From Chlorohelix sp037138995 (lineage in GTDB: Bacteria; Chloroflexota; Chloroflexia; Chloroheliales; Chloroheliaceae), in contig NZ_JBAXHI010000024.1 of the NCBI RefSeq assembly GCF_037138995.1, forward strand, positions 1 to 64,000: a stretch of DNA of 64,000 bases, written 5' to 3'. Under the pieces are notes generated by a model that searched no databases, had not been told where the DNA came from, and saw nothing but the letters and a program-made list of their open reading frames with translations. Each line of letters starts with the position of its first letter. The stretch's first letter is position 1. A program made the position numbers and the translations under genes. Positions 37,213 through 45,921 of the stretch are shown here, one piece after another.

Positions 37213-37270
37213 TTTCTCTTATATTCTTAAGTGTTATTACTTATTGTTAATAACAAATGCTTTATTTGTG

Positions 37271-37297
37271 AAAAAACCTCCCTTTTGGGGGGAGGTT
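37271..37297 (-). terminator. Terminator after the small membrane protein gene
   Basis: Stem AACCTCCC / GGGAGGTT with a 7-base spacer; on the minus strand followed by TTTTTTC, 28 bases past the stop at 37326. It isolates the ilv-leu leader from upstream transcription. Confidence 0.8.
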
Positions 37298-37325
37298 TCT
37301 TAGTTTCTGATTTTTCCTGTTTCAG

Positions 37326-37490
37326 TTAACTAGATTTTTCCCCAGAACCACCCATCTGCTTACGTAGGAATACTACAAGAAGGGCAAGGATTGCGAGGAT
37401 AAAAAGGAAGCGGAAGAAGCCCCCACCTTTTTTCGTTTTCTTCTCAATTTTTTCGGCTACCTGTGCGCTAGCCTTTTTTTCTTTTGCCAT
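37326..37490 (-). CDS. Small single-span membrane protein, unknown
   Basis: 54 residues from the ATG at 37490 (GGGGAG 8 bases upstream). A Lys-rich soluble N-terminus (MAKEKKASAQVAEKIEKKTK), one membrane helix (FFRFLFILAILALLVVFL, about 25-42) and a short polar tail. Has its own promoter (37550-37578) and terminator, so it is a real independent transcript. Function unknown. Confidence 0.7.
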   Translation of the reverse strand: MAKEKKASAQVAEKIEKKTKKGGGFFRFLFILAILALLVVFLRKQMGGSGEKSS

Positions 37491-37549
37491 TATGGCATCT
37501 CCCCAACAGAAGGTTCTGAAAAGAATTAGCAAATTAAATACTTTCCCAA

Positions 37550-37578
37550 ATTTAACACATTATTGAAGAACTTGTCAA
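37550..37578 (-). promoter_or_regulatory. Promoter of the small membrane protein
   Basis: Perfect -35 TTGACA (37573-37578), 17-bp spacer, TTAAAT (37550-37555), about 60 bases before the start codon. Confidence 0.6.
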
Positions 37579-37696
37579 GTTGTATTTCAGTTAATTTTGA
37601 ATGATTTTGCCTATAGCCATTCTATATAGATTATTTAATCTCTTAAAAGCCTTTTCAGTTAAGAGCATTTATAGAAGTCGAAAAGCCCAAGTGATT

Positions 37697-39106
37697 TTAT
37701 GATGTGATAGAGCCTTTCTTTTTCAAAGAGCCTAATAGTATTTCGTCTTGATTAGGTAATACGGTACGAGGGTCTAGTAATAGTGTTTCGCGCTCAACTC
37801 GGCAAATTATCGCGGGGTGCTGTTGTCGCAGGGCGGAAGTCAGCATTGCGGCGTTCTTTCCCTGTAATGCGGGCAACGCCAATAGATAAGTAGGCAGAGT
37901 TTCGCCCGGTAGAGAACCTCCTCCCACCGTAGAAAGCCCTTCCACAATGGTAGCGCCCTCCCAGCAATTAGCCAGAATCGCTTGCCAGTTTTTGGCACGT
38001 TGTAATATTTCCGTTTGCGACATCGAAATCATTTGCCACACCGGGATTTTCCGTTCCGCTTCACCCTTTAGATAATGCAAAAAGGTAGTTTGGAGAGCTG
38101 CAATTGTCATTTTATCGAGCCGCAACGCGCGAGCGAGTGTATGGTTTTTGAGTTTTTCGACTAAGTCCTTGCGCCCTGCAATTATTCCGGCTTGTGGGCC
38201 GCCAAGCAATTTATCACCGCTAAAAGTTACCAGATGCACGCCCTTGCTAATGCTTTCCTGAACGGTAGGTTCATGCGACAAGCCGTATTGAGCAGTATCC
38301 AGTAATGTGCCGCTGCCTAAATCTTCTACCACAATCAGGTTGTGCGCGTTTGCCAATTGCACCAATTCTTCCAGTTTGGCTGAATGGGTAAAACCAATAA
38401 CCTTGAAGTTGCTACTGTGTACCTGCAATATAACTGCTGTATTGGGAGTAATTGCATTTTCGTAATCTCTAAGATAGGTTTTGTTGGTAGTACCTACATC
38501 AACCAACCTACCGCCACTTTGAGCAATAACATCCGGTACTCGAAAAGAACCACCGATTTCCACCGCTTGCCCCCGTGAAATCAGCGCCTCTTTATCCCGT
38601 GCGAAAGCAGAAAGAACCATGAAGACCGCTGCCGCATTATTGTTTACTGCCAACCCTGCTTCCGCTCCAGTCAACCGCGCTATCAAATCTGAAATATGGC
38701 TCATGCGACTGCCACGTTCCCCTGTATCCAGTTCGTATTCAAGGTTGCTATAGCCTACCGCAACCTTACTCACTGCCATCGCTGCTTCAACGCTAAGCGG
38801 AGCGCGTCCTATATTGGTATGTACAATTACTCCGGTAGCGTTTATAACTTCGCGCAAATTTCCGTTACTGATATTTTTTGCCACACTTTCGATTTCATCC
38901 AACAATTGCTGTGAAGTGAGAGGTGTGGCACCTTGCCGAATATTTTGCCGTGCTAACTCCAGTCTCTCACGCGCTATAGTGGTTATAAAATCACGCGGCA
39001 AGCCTTCTACTTCTATCAGCCTACGTAATTGTGCTGAAGTTAATAGCTTGTCAATTGCAGGCAGCAAACGATAGGGATTCGAAGGCTCATTTGAAGTATT
39101 AGTCAT
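37697..39106 (-). CDS. selA: L-seryl-tRNA(Sec) selenium transferase
   Basis: PLP enzyme converting Ser-tRNA(Sec) to Sec-tRNA(Sec) with selenophosphate. 469 residues, normal. Visible: VINATGVIVHTNIGRAPLS, GAEAGLAVNNNAAAV, the PLP lysine in TFSGDKLLGGPQAG, and LRLDKMTIAALQTT. Its presence implies a selenocysteine decoding system; selB, selD and the Sec tRNA gene are not in this window. Monocistronic, divergent from the thioredoxin gene. Confidence 0.95.
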   Translation of the reverse strand: MTNTSNEPSNPYRLLPAIDKLLTSAQLRRLIEVEGLPRDFITTIARERLELARQNIRQGATPLTSQQLLDEIESVAKNISNGNLREVINATGVIVHTNIGRAPLSVEAAMAVSKVAVGYSNLEYELDTGERGSRMSHISDLIARLTGAEAGLAVNNNAAAVFMVLSAFARDKEALISRGQAVEIGGSFRVPDVIAQSGGRLVDVGTTNKTYLRDYENAITPNTAVILQVHSSNFKVIGFTHSAKLEELVQLANAHNLIVVEDLGSGTLLDTAQYGLSHEPTVQESISKGVHLVTFSGDKLLGGPQAGIIAGRKDLVEKLKNHTLARALRLDKMTIAALQTTFLHYLKGEAERKIPVWQMISMSQTEILQRAKNWQAILANCWEGATIVEGLSTVGGGSLPGETLPTYLLALPALQGKNAAMLTSALRQQHPAIICRVERETLLLDPRTVLPNQDEILLGSLKKKGSITS

Positions 39107-39224
39107 GTATTAATCAAAATCTAAATTTATGAATTGTCACAATAATTGCGTCGGTATCTTAAAAATGCTACACTCAACTAAAGAAGAAGTCAATCCTATA
39201 TTTTTGAAAAAGGGGCAATAAGCA

Positions 39225-39908
39225 ATGGCAAATATCGCAGAAAAATATAAAAAAGAACAGGCAAATCCCACAGCTAATCCTCGTTCATCCCGTCCTGATT
39301 CTACTGCTGCAAGGCTGGCACGGTTTGCATTGGGTTCTATTTTCGGTATAGCCTTTCTGTTTGGCTGCTACATTATGCTTGCTACCGCACTACGCGGACC
39401 CGATACCATTACAATGGATGGTGTTACTCAAAAAGCGGGCTTGATTCCCAATCAGAAGCTGCCCACCGAAGAATTGAAAGAAAATGATATTGCGCCTGAT
39501 TTTGTGCTAGGTCAATTAGGCGGGAATCCGGTACAACTCAGCAAATTTCGCGGCAAAGTTGTTTTTGTGAATTTCTGGGCTTCTTGGTGTATTCCTTGCC
39601 AAGACGAAATCAAAGATATTAATGATTTTTACAAGCAGCATAAAAACGATAGTTCCGTAGCTGTTTTAACCGTAAACCAGAAGGAAGACGATAGCACTAT
39701 CAAATCCTTTTTCAAGGACAATGGAGGTGTCACAGTTCCGGTACTACTCGATAAGAATAGCGAGGTAGCTGGCGGTTATTTTGTGACAAAATTCCCGGAG
39801 TCATACTTTCTTGATAAGAACGGTAAAATTGTAGCGATTCAGCGTGGACAGTTAAGCGCAGCCGAGATAAAAGCGTTTTACGAAAAAGCTTTAGCCAGTG
39901 GTAACTAA
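39225..39908 (+). CDS. TlpA/ResA-like membrane-anchored thiol-disulfide oxidoreductase
   Basis: 227 residues. N-terminal cytosolic tail, one membrane helix (about 38-60), then an extracytoplasmic thioredoxin domain with the active site WCIPC in FVNFWASWCIPCQDEI and cis-Pro region KFPESYFLDKNGKIV. Members reduce apocytochromes or other envelope thiols. First gene of a tight plus-strand operon with the DUF2085, GT4 and adaptor genes (gaps of 5, 5 and a 4-base overlap). Confidence 0.92.
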   Translation: MANIAEKYKKEQANPTANPRSSRPDSTAARLARFALGSIFGIAFLFGCYIMLATALRGPDTITMDGVTQKAGLIPNQKLPTEELKENDIAPDFVLGQLGGNPVQLSKFRGKVVFVNFWASWCIPCQDEIKDINDFYKQHKNDSSVAVLTVNQKEDDSTIKSFFKDNGGVTVPVLLDKNSEVAGGYFVTKFPESYFLDKNGKIVAIQRGQLSAAEIKAFYEKALASGN

Positions 39909-39913
39909 GTATT

Positions 39914-40543
39914 ATGTCCGAACCAAAATTTCAGAACAGGCAAAAAAATATTAAGCTCGACCCTGAAAAAATGGCATATATTCGGGATGATATACCGGAG
40001 TGGCGGCAACGTCTTTCCGAGAACACTGTTGAAGGTTTTACCGGGTTTCTGCGCTTTATGTCGCAACGTTGGCTAACGGCGCTTAACACTTTTAATATTG
40101 GGATGGTCGGGTTAGCTTTGGCGGTACCGCTTGCCGAGCAGCAGGGTTGGCGTTGGCTGAGCGTTCCGGTAAACGGGTTGTGCAGTTTGCTATGCGTACA
40201 GGAACCCTCGCACTCTTTCTCCATTGAAGGGCATCAAATGGGCTTATGTCAGCGGTGCTTGGCAATCTATACGGTGTTGGGGTTGACCGGGCTAATATTC
40301 CATATCCTCAGAAACCGTTTGCAGCCACTTAAGCTGTGGCAATATGGCTTGTTTTCTTTGCCGCTGCTGCTAGATGCCTTTACTCAGCTTTTTGGCTGGA
40401 GACAAAGCGCTTGGGAATTGCGTTTGCTAACCGGAGGTCTATTCGCTATCGGCACTGTCTGGTATATTTATCCTCAGATTGAAATTGGTATGCGCCGCCT
40501 AAAAGCGCGGTTCAATGCTAGGCTATTGGAAACGAGGGCTTAA
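39914..40543 (+). CDS. DUF2085 membrane protein
   Basis: 209 residues, about four membrane helices. The central motif LCSLLCVQEPSHSFSIEGHQMGLCQRC followed by YTVLG contains the conserved cysteines and HSF of DUF2085. Function unknown in the family; the Cys pairs next to a thioredoxin gene suggest a redox or metal site. Written here as key residues: C-x3-C, H, and C-x2-C. Confidence 0.82.
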   Translation: MSEPKFQNRQKNIKLDPEKMAYIRDDIPEWRQRLSENTVEGFTGFLRFMSQRWLTALNTFNIGMVGLALAVPLAEQQGWRWLSVPVNGLCSLLCVQEPSHSFSIEGHQMGLCQRCLAIYTVLGLTGLIFHILRNRLQPLKLWQYGLFSLPLLLDAFTQLFGWRQSAWELRLLTGGLFAIGTVWYIYPQIEIGMRRLKARFNARLLETRA

Positions 40544-40548
40544 TCAGG

Positions 40549-41832
40549 TTGCGTTATCTGCATGTACTTCCGCGCTATTACCCCTTTATTGGCGGCTCAG
40601 AAGTTTACATCCAGCAAATCGTTGAGCGTTTGGTGGAGCGCGAACCCGGCGCAGCGGTTTCTATTTATACCACCGATGCTTGGGACCTTGAACACTTCTG
40701 GAGCAGCGGCAAGCGTACCATTGGGCGACCTTCCCACGAAGTAATCAATGGTGTGGAAGTTGAACGTTTCAAGGTGCGAAGAGTGCCAGTTATATCACCC
40801 CTATTTTTTCCGGTTTGGCGTAGGCTGCTTACAATGTTGAGCGCGTCGCCGATACCTTCTGGTGTCGCCGTCCCATTGTTGCAACAAGCCTGCCGAATGA
40901 CTCCTTTGATACCATCGCTCGGTCATGCCCTCCGGCAAGCTAATTATGACCTTGTGCATGCCGTAAACGCGCCCTTCGACAGTATAATTTACGATTCATG
41001 GCAAAATGTGAAGCGCACCGGGGCGGCTTTTGTGTTTACGCCGCATGTGCATTTAGGAGAGCCAAAAAACCCGCAGGTTCGCAAATATTACACCATGCGA
41101 CACCAAATGCACTGGATGAATCAAGCTGATGCGGTAATTACTATGACTTTCCTTGAACGTGATTATGTGGTTAGTCTTGGTGTACCGGGCGAAAAGGTGC
41201 ATATTGTAGGACCGGGGATAGAACCATCCACCATACTGGGCGGTAATGGTCAAGCATTCCGGCAAAAGCATAACATTGAAACGCCCATTGTTTTTTATCA
41301 GGGTACTGCTGCCTTTGACAAGGGAACGGTGCATTTGGTACAAGCAATGCAATTGCTCTGGAAGGAAAAGAAAACCGAAGCCACACTGGTTATTGCTGGT
41401 CCGGTGATGAGCCATTTCCAGAAGTTTTATGATGAATTACCCGCTGAAGATAAAGCTCGCACCAAAGTATTAGGCTTTATTTCCCCAGAAGAAAAGCGCG
41501 ACTTGTTTGCAGCGGGTGATGTTTTTGCTATGCCAAGCCGTACCGATAGCTTTGGAATAGTTTATCTGGAAGCATGGCTAAATGGCAAGCCGGTGGTGGG
41601 CGCAGCAGCAGGGGGCGTTCCCGGTCTGGTAAGCCATCAAGAAGATGGGTTGCTGGAGGAGTTTGGAGATATACCGGCGATAGCACACAGCATTTTAGCC
41701 TTACTGGAAGATACTGGTTTATCCGCAAAGTTGGCGGCGGCAGGAAGAAAGAAAACGCTAGAACACTACACCGCCGATATTGTTTACGGCAAGGTAAAAG
41801 CCATATACGACCATACACTTGAGGCTAGATGA
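40549..41832 (+). CDS. GT4-type glycosyltransferase
   Basis: 427 residues, start TTG at 40549. GT-B fold: RYYPFIGGSEVYIQQIVERL at the N-terminus, HVHLGEP in the linker region, and in the C-terminal domain GPGIEPS, FYQGTAAFDKGTVHLVQAM and the donor-site PSRTDSFGIVYLEAWLNGKP (EX7E type). Sugar unknown. Third gene of the thioredoxin-adaptor operon; its stop overlaps the next start (ATGA). Confidence 0.87.
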   Translation: MRYLHVLPRYYPFIGGSEVYIQQIVERLVEREPGAAVSIYTTDAWDLEHFWSSGKRTIGRPSHEVINGVEVERFKVRRVPVISPLFFPVWRRLLTMLSASPIPSGVAVPLLQQACRMTPLIPSLGHALRQANYDLVHAVNAPFDSIIYDSWQNVKRTGAAFVFTPHVHLGEPKNPQVRKYYTMRHQMHWMNQADAVITMTFLERDYVVSLGVPGEKVHIVGPGIEPSTILGGNGQAFRQKHNIETPIVFYQGTAAFDKGTVHLVQAMQLLWKEKKTEATLVIAGPVMSHFQKFYDELPAEDKARTKVLGFISPEEKRDLFAAGDVFAMPSRTDSFGIVYLEAWLNGKPVVGAAAGGVPGLVSHQEDGLLEEFGDIPAIAHSILALLEDTGLSAKLAAAGRKKTLEHYTADIVYGKVKAIYDHTLEAR

Positions 41833-42848
41833 GGCGTTATCTGATTCCGGTTCTGGTAATAGCAGTTTTGCTAAGCCTGCTTGGCGTAGTAGTATATTTT
41901 ACCGTTGCTCAACCAAAAGGCGCTTCAACCACTATCTATACAGTTCGCAGCGGTACAATTACTGCTACCGTTCGCGCTACCGGGCGGGTAGAATCCTCTC
42001 GTTCTCAACAACTTTCTTTTCGTAGTTTGGAAGTAATCCGCAAGATTTACGTGAAGCCCGGTGACACTGTGCCTGTTGGCACGTTATTGGCAGAACTGGA
42101 TACCACAAATCTGGAAAGAAATTTGGCACGCGCCGAAGGAGAACGTGATATAGCCCGTTTCAACCTGAGCGCAGCGCAAGAGCGTGCCAGCAATACGCCA
42201 ACTCTCACTCCCGCTCCTACGCCAGAGCCACAATCCTATTCAGGTGGTTATGCTGCTGCCCGGCAAGTAGAACTGACAGAGCTTCAGGTTGCGACTGCTC
42301 GGCAAGCATTGGAAGCGGCGCGTCTCTATGCCCCTTTTGACGGCACTGTATTAATGGTTAATGCACAGGAAGGGGAATCACTAAGCGGTGCGCTCATTCA
42401 GTTTTCTGATTTAAACGCCTTGCAGATACGCGCCGATATAGACGAATTAGACGTTCCAAATGCAGAAATTGGACAGCCTGTAGTGATAAATCTGGATGCT
42501 TTTTCCGGTAAAGCCTTTGATGGCAAAGTTTCAAGCATTGCGTCTCTTTCTACACAGCGACAAGGTTCTTCCAGTTATTCTTCAATAATTTCTTTCAACC
42601 AAAAGCCTGATATTAAAATCCGGATTGGAATGGCAGCTACCGTTACTATCACAAGCCTTAGCAAGAATGACGTTTTGCTGGTTCCATTGCGAGGTCTAGA
42701 GTCTATTGGTCTCAGAAAATATGTGAATTTAATCAAACCTGATGGAAGCATCGAGAAAACGCCAGTAGAAATTGGAATAACTAGTGGGACGGAAACTGAG
42801 ATTGTAAGAGGTATCAGTGCAGGAGATAAAATAAGTATCATTCGTTAA
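41829..42848 (+). CDS. HlyD/RND-type periplasmic adaptor (membrane fusion) protein
   Basis: 339 residues: one N-terminal membrane helix (about 6-28), a biotinyl-lipoyl-like hairpin (ESSRSQQLSFRS...VRPGDTVPVGTLLAELD type), a coiled-coil hairpin with a Pro/Thr insertion (TPTLTPAPTPEPQ), the lipoyl return (RLYAPFDGTVLMV) and a beta-barrel domain. Adaptors of this kind join ABC (MacB-like) or RND pumps; no pump gene follows, since a terminator comes next. It may serve a transporter elsewhere or have a cell-surface role. Confidence 0.82.
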   Translation: MRRYLIPVLVIAVLLSLLGVVVYFTVAQPKGASTTIYTVRSGTITATVRATGRVESSRSQQLSFRSLEVIRKIYVKPGDTVPVGTLLAELDTTNLERNLARAEGERDIARFNLSAAQERASNTPTLTPAPTPEPQSYSGGYAAARQVELTELQVATARQALEAARLYAPFDGTVLMVNAQEGESLSGALIQFSDLNALQIRADIDELDVPNAEIGQPVVINLDAFSGKAFDGKVSSIASLSTQRQGSSSYSSIISFNQKPDIKIRIGMAATVTITSLSKNDVLLVPLRGLESIGLRKYVNLIKPDGSIEKTPVEIGITSGTETEIVRGISAGDKISIIR

Positions 42849-43042
42849 AACAATCACTTTGTAAGGAAATCCCCTATATAAAGATAAAGATAATCCTGAC
42901 TTACAAAATCTCTATACGAATCCTAAAATATATTAGTAAATTTTAATGTATGGCAATAAAAGTAAATGTTCTCCGCACTATGCGTGTGGTGTTGAGCAGG
43001 TAAGACAAGAAATATCGCAGCAGTAGCTTTCAAAGCACATCA

Positions 43043-43072
43043 GTGAGCGGAAAAACCGCTCGCTTTTCTTTT
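43043..43072 (+). terminator. Terminator between convergent adaptor and response-regulator genes
   Basis: Stem GTGAGCGG-AAAAA-CCGCTCGC (one G-U pair) followed by TTTTCTTTT on the plus strand. Confidence 0.75.
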
Positions 43073-43098
43073 ATATGAATGTCTGCTTGCAAAACACC

Positions 43099-43566
43099 TT
43101 ATATGACAAAATCGCCCAGTAAAATTGTTGTTTCAAACCAATATTCGAGCAATATTTTCAACATTTGTAGAAACCTTTCAAGATTTACTGGCTTCAGGAT
43201 ATAACTATTTGCGCCGTTTCTGTAGCAGGTCTCTACGTCTTTTGGGCTGTTGGTGGTAGTCAGAACTATTACCGGGATTAATTTGAGTTTTTCATCTTGT
43301 TTGAGTGAATAAAGAATATCGCGTCCGTCAGTACCCGGTAAATTTAAGTCAAGCAAGATAATTGAAGGAGGAGGTAATCGCGGTTGGGAACTATATTTGC
43401 CATTGTGATTGAGAAAATCCAACGCTTCCTCGCCATCTACGACCCGATAAACCGGATAAGAAACCGCTAGTTTCTTAAAAACCCATAGAATTGTCTGGTA
43501 ATCCTCCTCGCTATCCTCAATCAATAATATTGAATGATGTGTAGGTATCACTTCGTCAGTGTACAT
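43099..43566 (-). CDS. Single-domain response regulator of the phytochrome operon (Rcp1-like)
   Basis: 155 residues, one receiver domain and no output domain. Acidic pocket EDSEED, phospho-Asp in SIILLDLNLPGTDGRD, Thr/Ser switch in VIVLTTTNS, Lys in ILKPVNLERF. It starts 4 bases after the phytochrome stop, and in cyanobacteria (Cph1-Rcp1) the same order is known, so it is the likely cognate phospho-acceptor. Its receiver is closely related to the receiver fused to the transposase at the head of the operon (shared LDLNLPGTDGR and GANSY-LKPVNLE segments), suggesting tandem duplication. Confidence 0.92.
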   Translation of the reverse strand: MYTDEVIPTHHSILLIEDSEEDYQTILWVFKKLAVSYPVYRVVDGEEALDFLNHNGKYSSQPRLPPPSIILLDLNLPGTDGRDILYSLKQDEKLKLIPVIVLTTTNSPKDVETCYRNGANSYILKPVNLERFLQMLKILLEYWFETTILLGDFVI

Positions 43567-43570
43567 GTGA

Positions 43571-45877
43571 TTACTTTAATTTCCTTGAATGCAAAGTGAA
43601 ATAAAAGGTACTGCCTTCACCAAATTCTGATTCTGCCCAAATTTCACCTCCATGCCGCTCAATAATTTTCTTGGTAATTGTAAGCCCCGCGCCTGTTCCA
43701 CCGCCAAATTGATCTCTAGCATGCAGTCGCTTGAAAATCTGAAAAATAGATTCTAAGTGTTTTGCGCGTATGCCAATACCGTTATCTTTTACGTAGAATA
43801 TATAAGAATTATCGTAATCGGCTAGTTTTTGGTTTGAATTGGTTTGCTCACCGGGCGCAAAATAACCGATTTCAATCCATTTTTTCAGCTTGTTATTATA
43901 TTTGATAGCATTGCTTATTAGGTTATTATATACTTCGCCCAATCTTACTTTATCGCATTTGATTATAGGCAGAGGACGCGGCAACCGCACTTCGACTTTA
44001 TCCTGTTCCAATCGCGCACTCAGTATATCCAATGTTTGGTGTACTACTTCATCCAGATTTATAACACTTACTGAGAAATCTATCCTTCCCACTCTTGAAA
44101 AATACAACAAAGAATCTAGAAGCCCTTCCATGCGCTGGGTAAGACGCGCTAGTGTTTTTAGTTTATCCTTACCGTCCTGATCAATTTGGTTAGCGTAATC
44201 CGCGAGCAAAATATTGGAATAATTATGCATACCTCGCAAGGGTTCTTTTAAGTCATGTGAGGCAATATAGGAAAAAGCATCCAGTTCGATATTACTTTGC
44301 TCTAAATCGCGATTGAGTCGTGCCAGTTCATTGGCTTGTCGCAGTAAAATAATATTTACAATAGCATCTTTTAGTTCGCGTGCTGCATTTATTTCACAGT
44401 CAAGCCAAGGCTGAGAAGTTAGTTGGACAGTTTCTTTCCACAATTCGAAAGATTTGCGCGGCAACAAACGCTCTCCATCGTCAGATATTTCCATTGGTTT
44501 GTTGGGATTACCACCCCAATTTACCGTTTGAATAATCTCTGGGCGAAACCACAAAATAAAATGTTTCTGTGAACGTACAATAGCAACTGACAATAAGCCA
44601 CTTGAAATATCTTTAAATTTTTGCGCTTCCGAATATTCTTTAGACAGACAATTAGAAGAAAAAATATCATCGGTAACACTATCAGAAAGCCAATTAACTA
44701 ATTTGGCAATTTGAGCATTATCGGGAGTTTCTCCCAATTTAGAAATAGAGCCATCAAGGCAAACCGCTACCCCACCTGCATTAATAAGATTGGATAAGTT
44801 TGGATTATAATTAAGCAACCTATCTATATAATTCTCTTGCATTGATAACTGCTCAATTAGTCGGGCGTGTACCTCTTTAATTTGAAGCCTGTATTCAAAA
44901 TCCTCATTTTCCTCTCTGGTAGAGAGTTGGAGAGAGATAATTTGCCCCATTAATTCACAAGCGGTTCGCAGTTCGTAAGGTACAAATTTTGGCGACTCAT
45001 GATGGCAGGCAATTAAGCCCCACAAGTGATTATTTTGAATTAAAGAAATGGACATCGAGGCTTTTACGCCCATATTCTTCAAATATTCAATGTGAATCGG
45101 TGAAACGCTACGCAATACTGAATAGCTCATATCAAGCGGCTTAGCAGTTACTGGATTCAAGATTGGGGTTAAGGGCGCGGGCGTATAATCAACATTACAT
45201 ATCAGGCGCAGCCAATTCAGCATATAAAGCGCTCTGGCTTGTTTAGGAATATCCGAGGCAGGATAGTGCAAGCCTAGAAAGGAGCTTATACCCTCGCCAA
45301 TAGATTCTGCCAAAACTTCCCCGCGCCCTTCATCATCAAACTTATACACTACCACGCGGTCAAATCCAGTAAGATTTTGAACATGTTCGGTCACTACCTG
45401 ACAGAATTCGCGTACAGTCATATTGCTGGATAAACTAGAAAACATAGATTTGACGTGGTTGTATAAATCAGGGGAATTACCCGCTTTCACAAACTTAGAA
45501 GGTTCTAGTTCTAAAACCAGTACGCCATGAATGCGGTGTACCAGGCTATCGAAAACTTGACCCTGCACCTTAAGAGTAAAAATATAAAGGGGATTATTCT
45601 CGTAATTCTCCCGCTTCAAGCTGGCTTGTAGATAGTTAAGTTGGTTTTTTTTGAGAATAACGCTTATAGGTTTGTTCAACAATTCAGTAGGGTGAAGTCC
45701 AAGATGTTGGTAACTATTACTACTGATTTGTATAATAGTTAATTCAGGCTCTTTAAGTACCAGTAGCACACCATGAGGTTGGATATTGCCCGGTATATGT
45801 ATCGGTTCTCTATCACAATTTGTCAGGTCAACATTATCACTTGTTATTAATGATTCTAGGCTAGGTTCATTATCCAT
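43571..45877 (-). CDS. Bacteriophytochrome sensor histidine kinase
   Basis: 768 residues: PAS (about 20-125), GAF (about 150-320), PHY (about 330-500), HisKA and HATPase_c. Light-sensing details seen: Cys21 in TNCDREPIHIPGNIQPHG at the biliverdin attachment site; PASDIP at 206-211 (D209); SPIHIEYLKNMG around His262 with Ile, not Cys, at the phytochromobilin position; CHH at 291-293; the PHY tongue motif PRKSF (473-477) preceded by WGGNPNKP. So a biliverdin-binding, red/far-red phytochrome is predicted. Phospho-acceptor His541 in IASHDLKEPLRG; ATP-binding N and G boxes NNLISNAIKYN and GGGTGAGLTI. Middle gene of a three-gene operon with two receiver proteins. Confidence 0.96.
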   Translation of the reverse strand: MDNEPSLESLITSDNVDLTNCDREPIHIPGNIQPHGVLLVLKEPELTIIQISSNSYQHLGLHPTELLNKPISVILKKNQLNYLQASLKRENYENNPLYIFTLKVQGQVFDSLVHRIHGVLVLELEPSKFVKAGNSPDLYNHVKSMFSSLSSNMTVREFCQVVTEHVQNLTGFDRVVVYKFDDEGRGEVLAESIGEGISSFLGLHYPASDIPKQARALYMLNWLRLICNVDYTPAPLTPILNPVTAKPLDMSYSVLRSVSPIHIEYLKNMGVKASMSISLIQNNHLWGLIACHHESPKFVPYELRTACELMGQIISLQLSTREENEDFEYRLQIKEVHARLIEQLSMQENYIDRLLNYNPNLSNLINAGGVAVCLDGSISKLGETPDNAQIAKLVNWLSDSVTDDIFSSNCLSKEYSEAQKFKDISSGLLSVAIVRSQKHFILWFRPEIIQTVNWGGNPNKPMEISDDGERLLPRKSFELWKETVQLTSQPWLDCEINAARELKDAIVNIILLRQANELARLNRDLEQSNIELDAFSYIASHDLKEPLRGMHNYSNILLADYANQIDQDGKDKLKTLARLTQRMEGLLDSLLYFSRVGRIDFSVSVINLDEVVHQTLDILSARLEQDKVEVRLPRPLPIIKCDKVRLGEVYNNLISNAIKYNNKLKKWIEIGYFAPGEQTNSNQKLADYDNSYIFYVKDNGIGIRAKHLESIFQIFKRLHARDQFGGGTGAGLTITKKIIERHGGEIWAESEFGEGSTFYFTLHSRKLK

Positions 45878-45921
45878 ATAACGTTTCTTCTATTCAAATG
45901 TTTTGAGTTAGCTCTACAATT

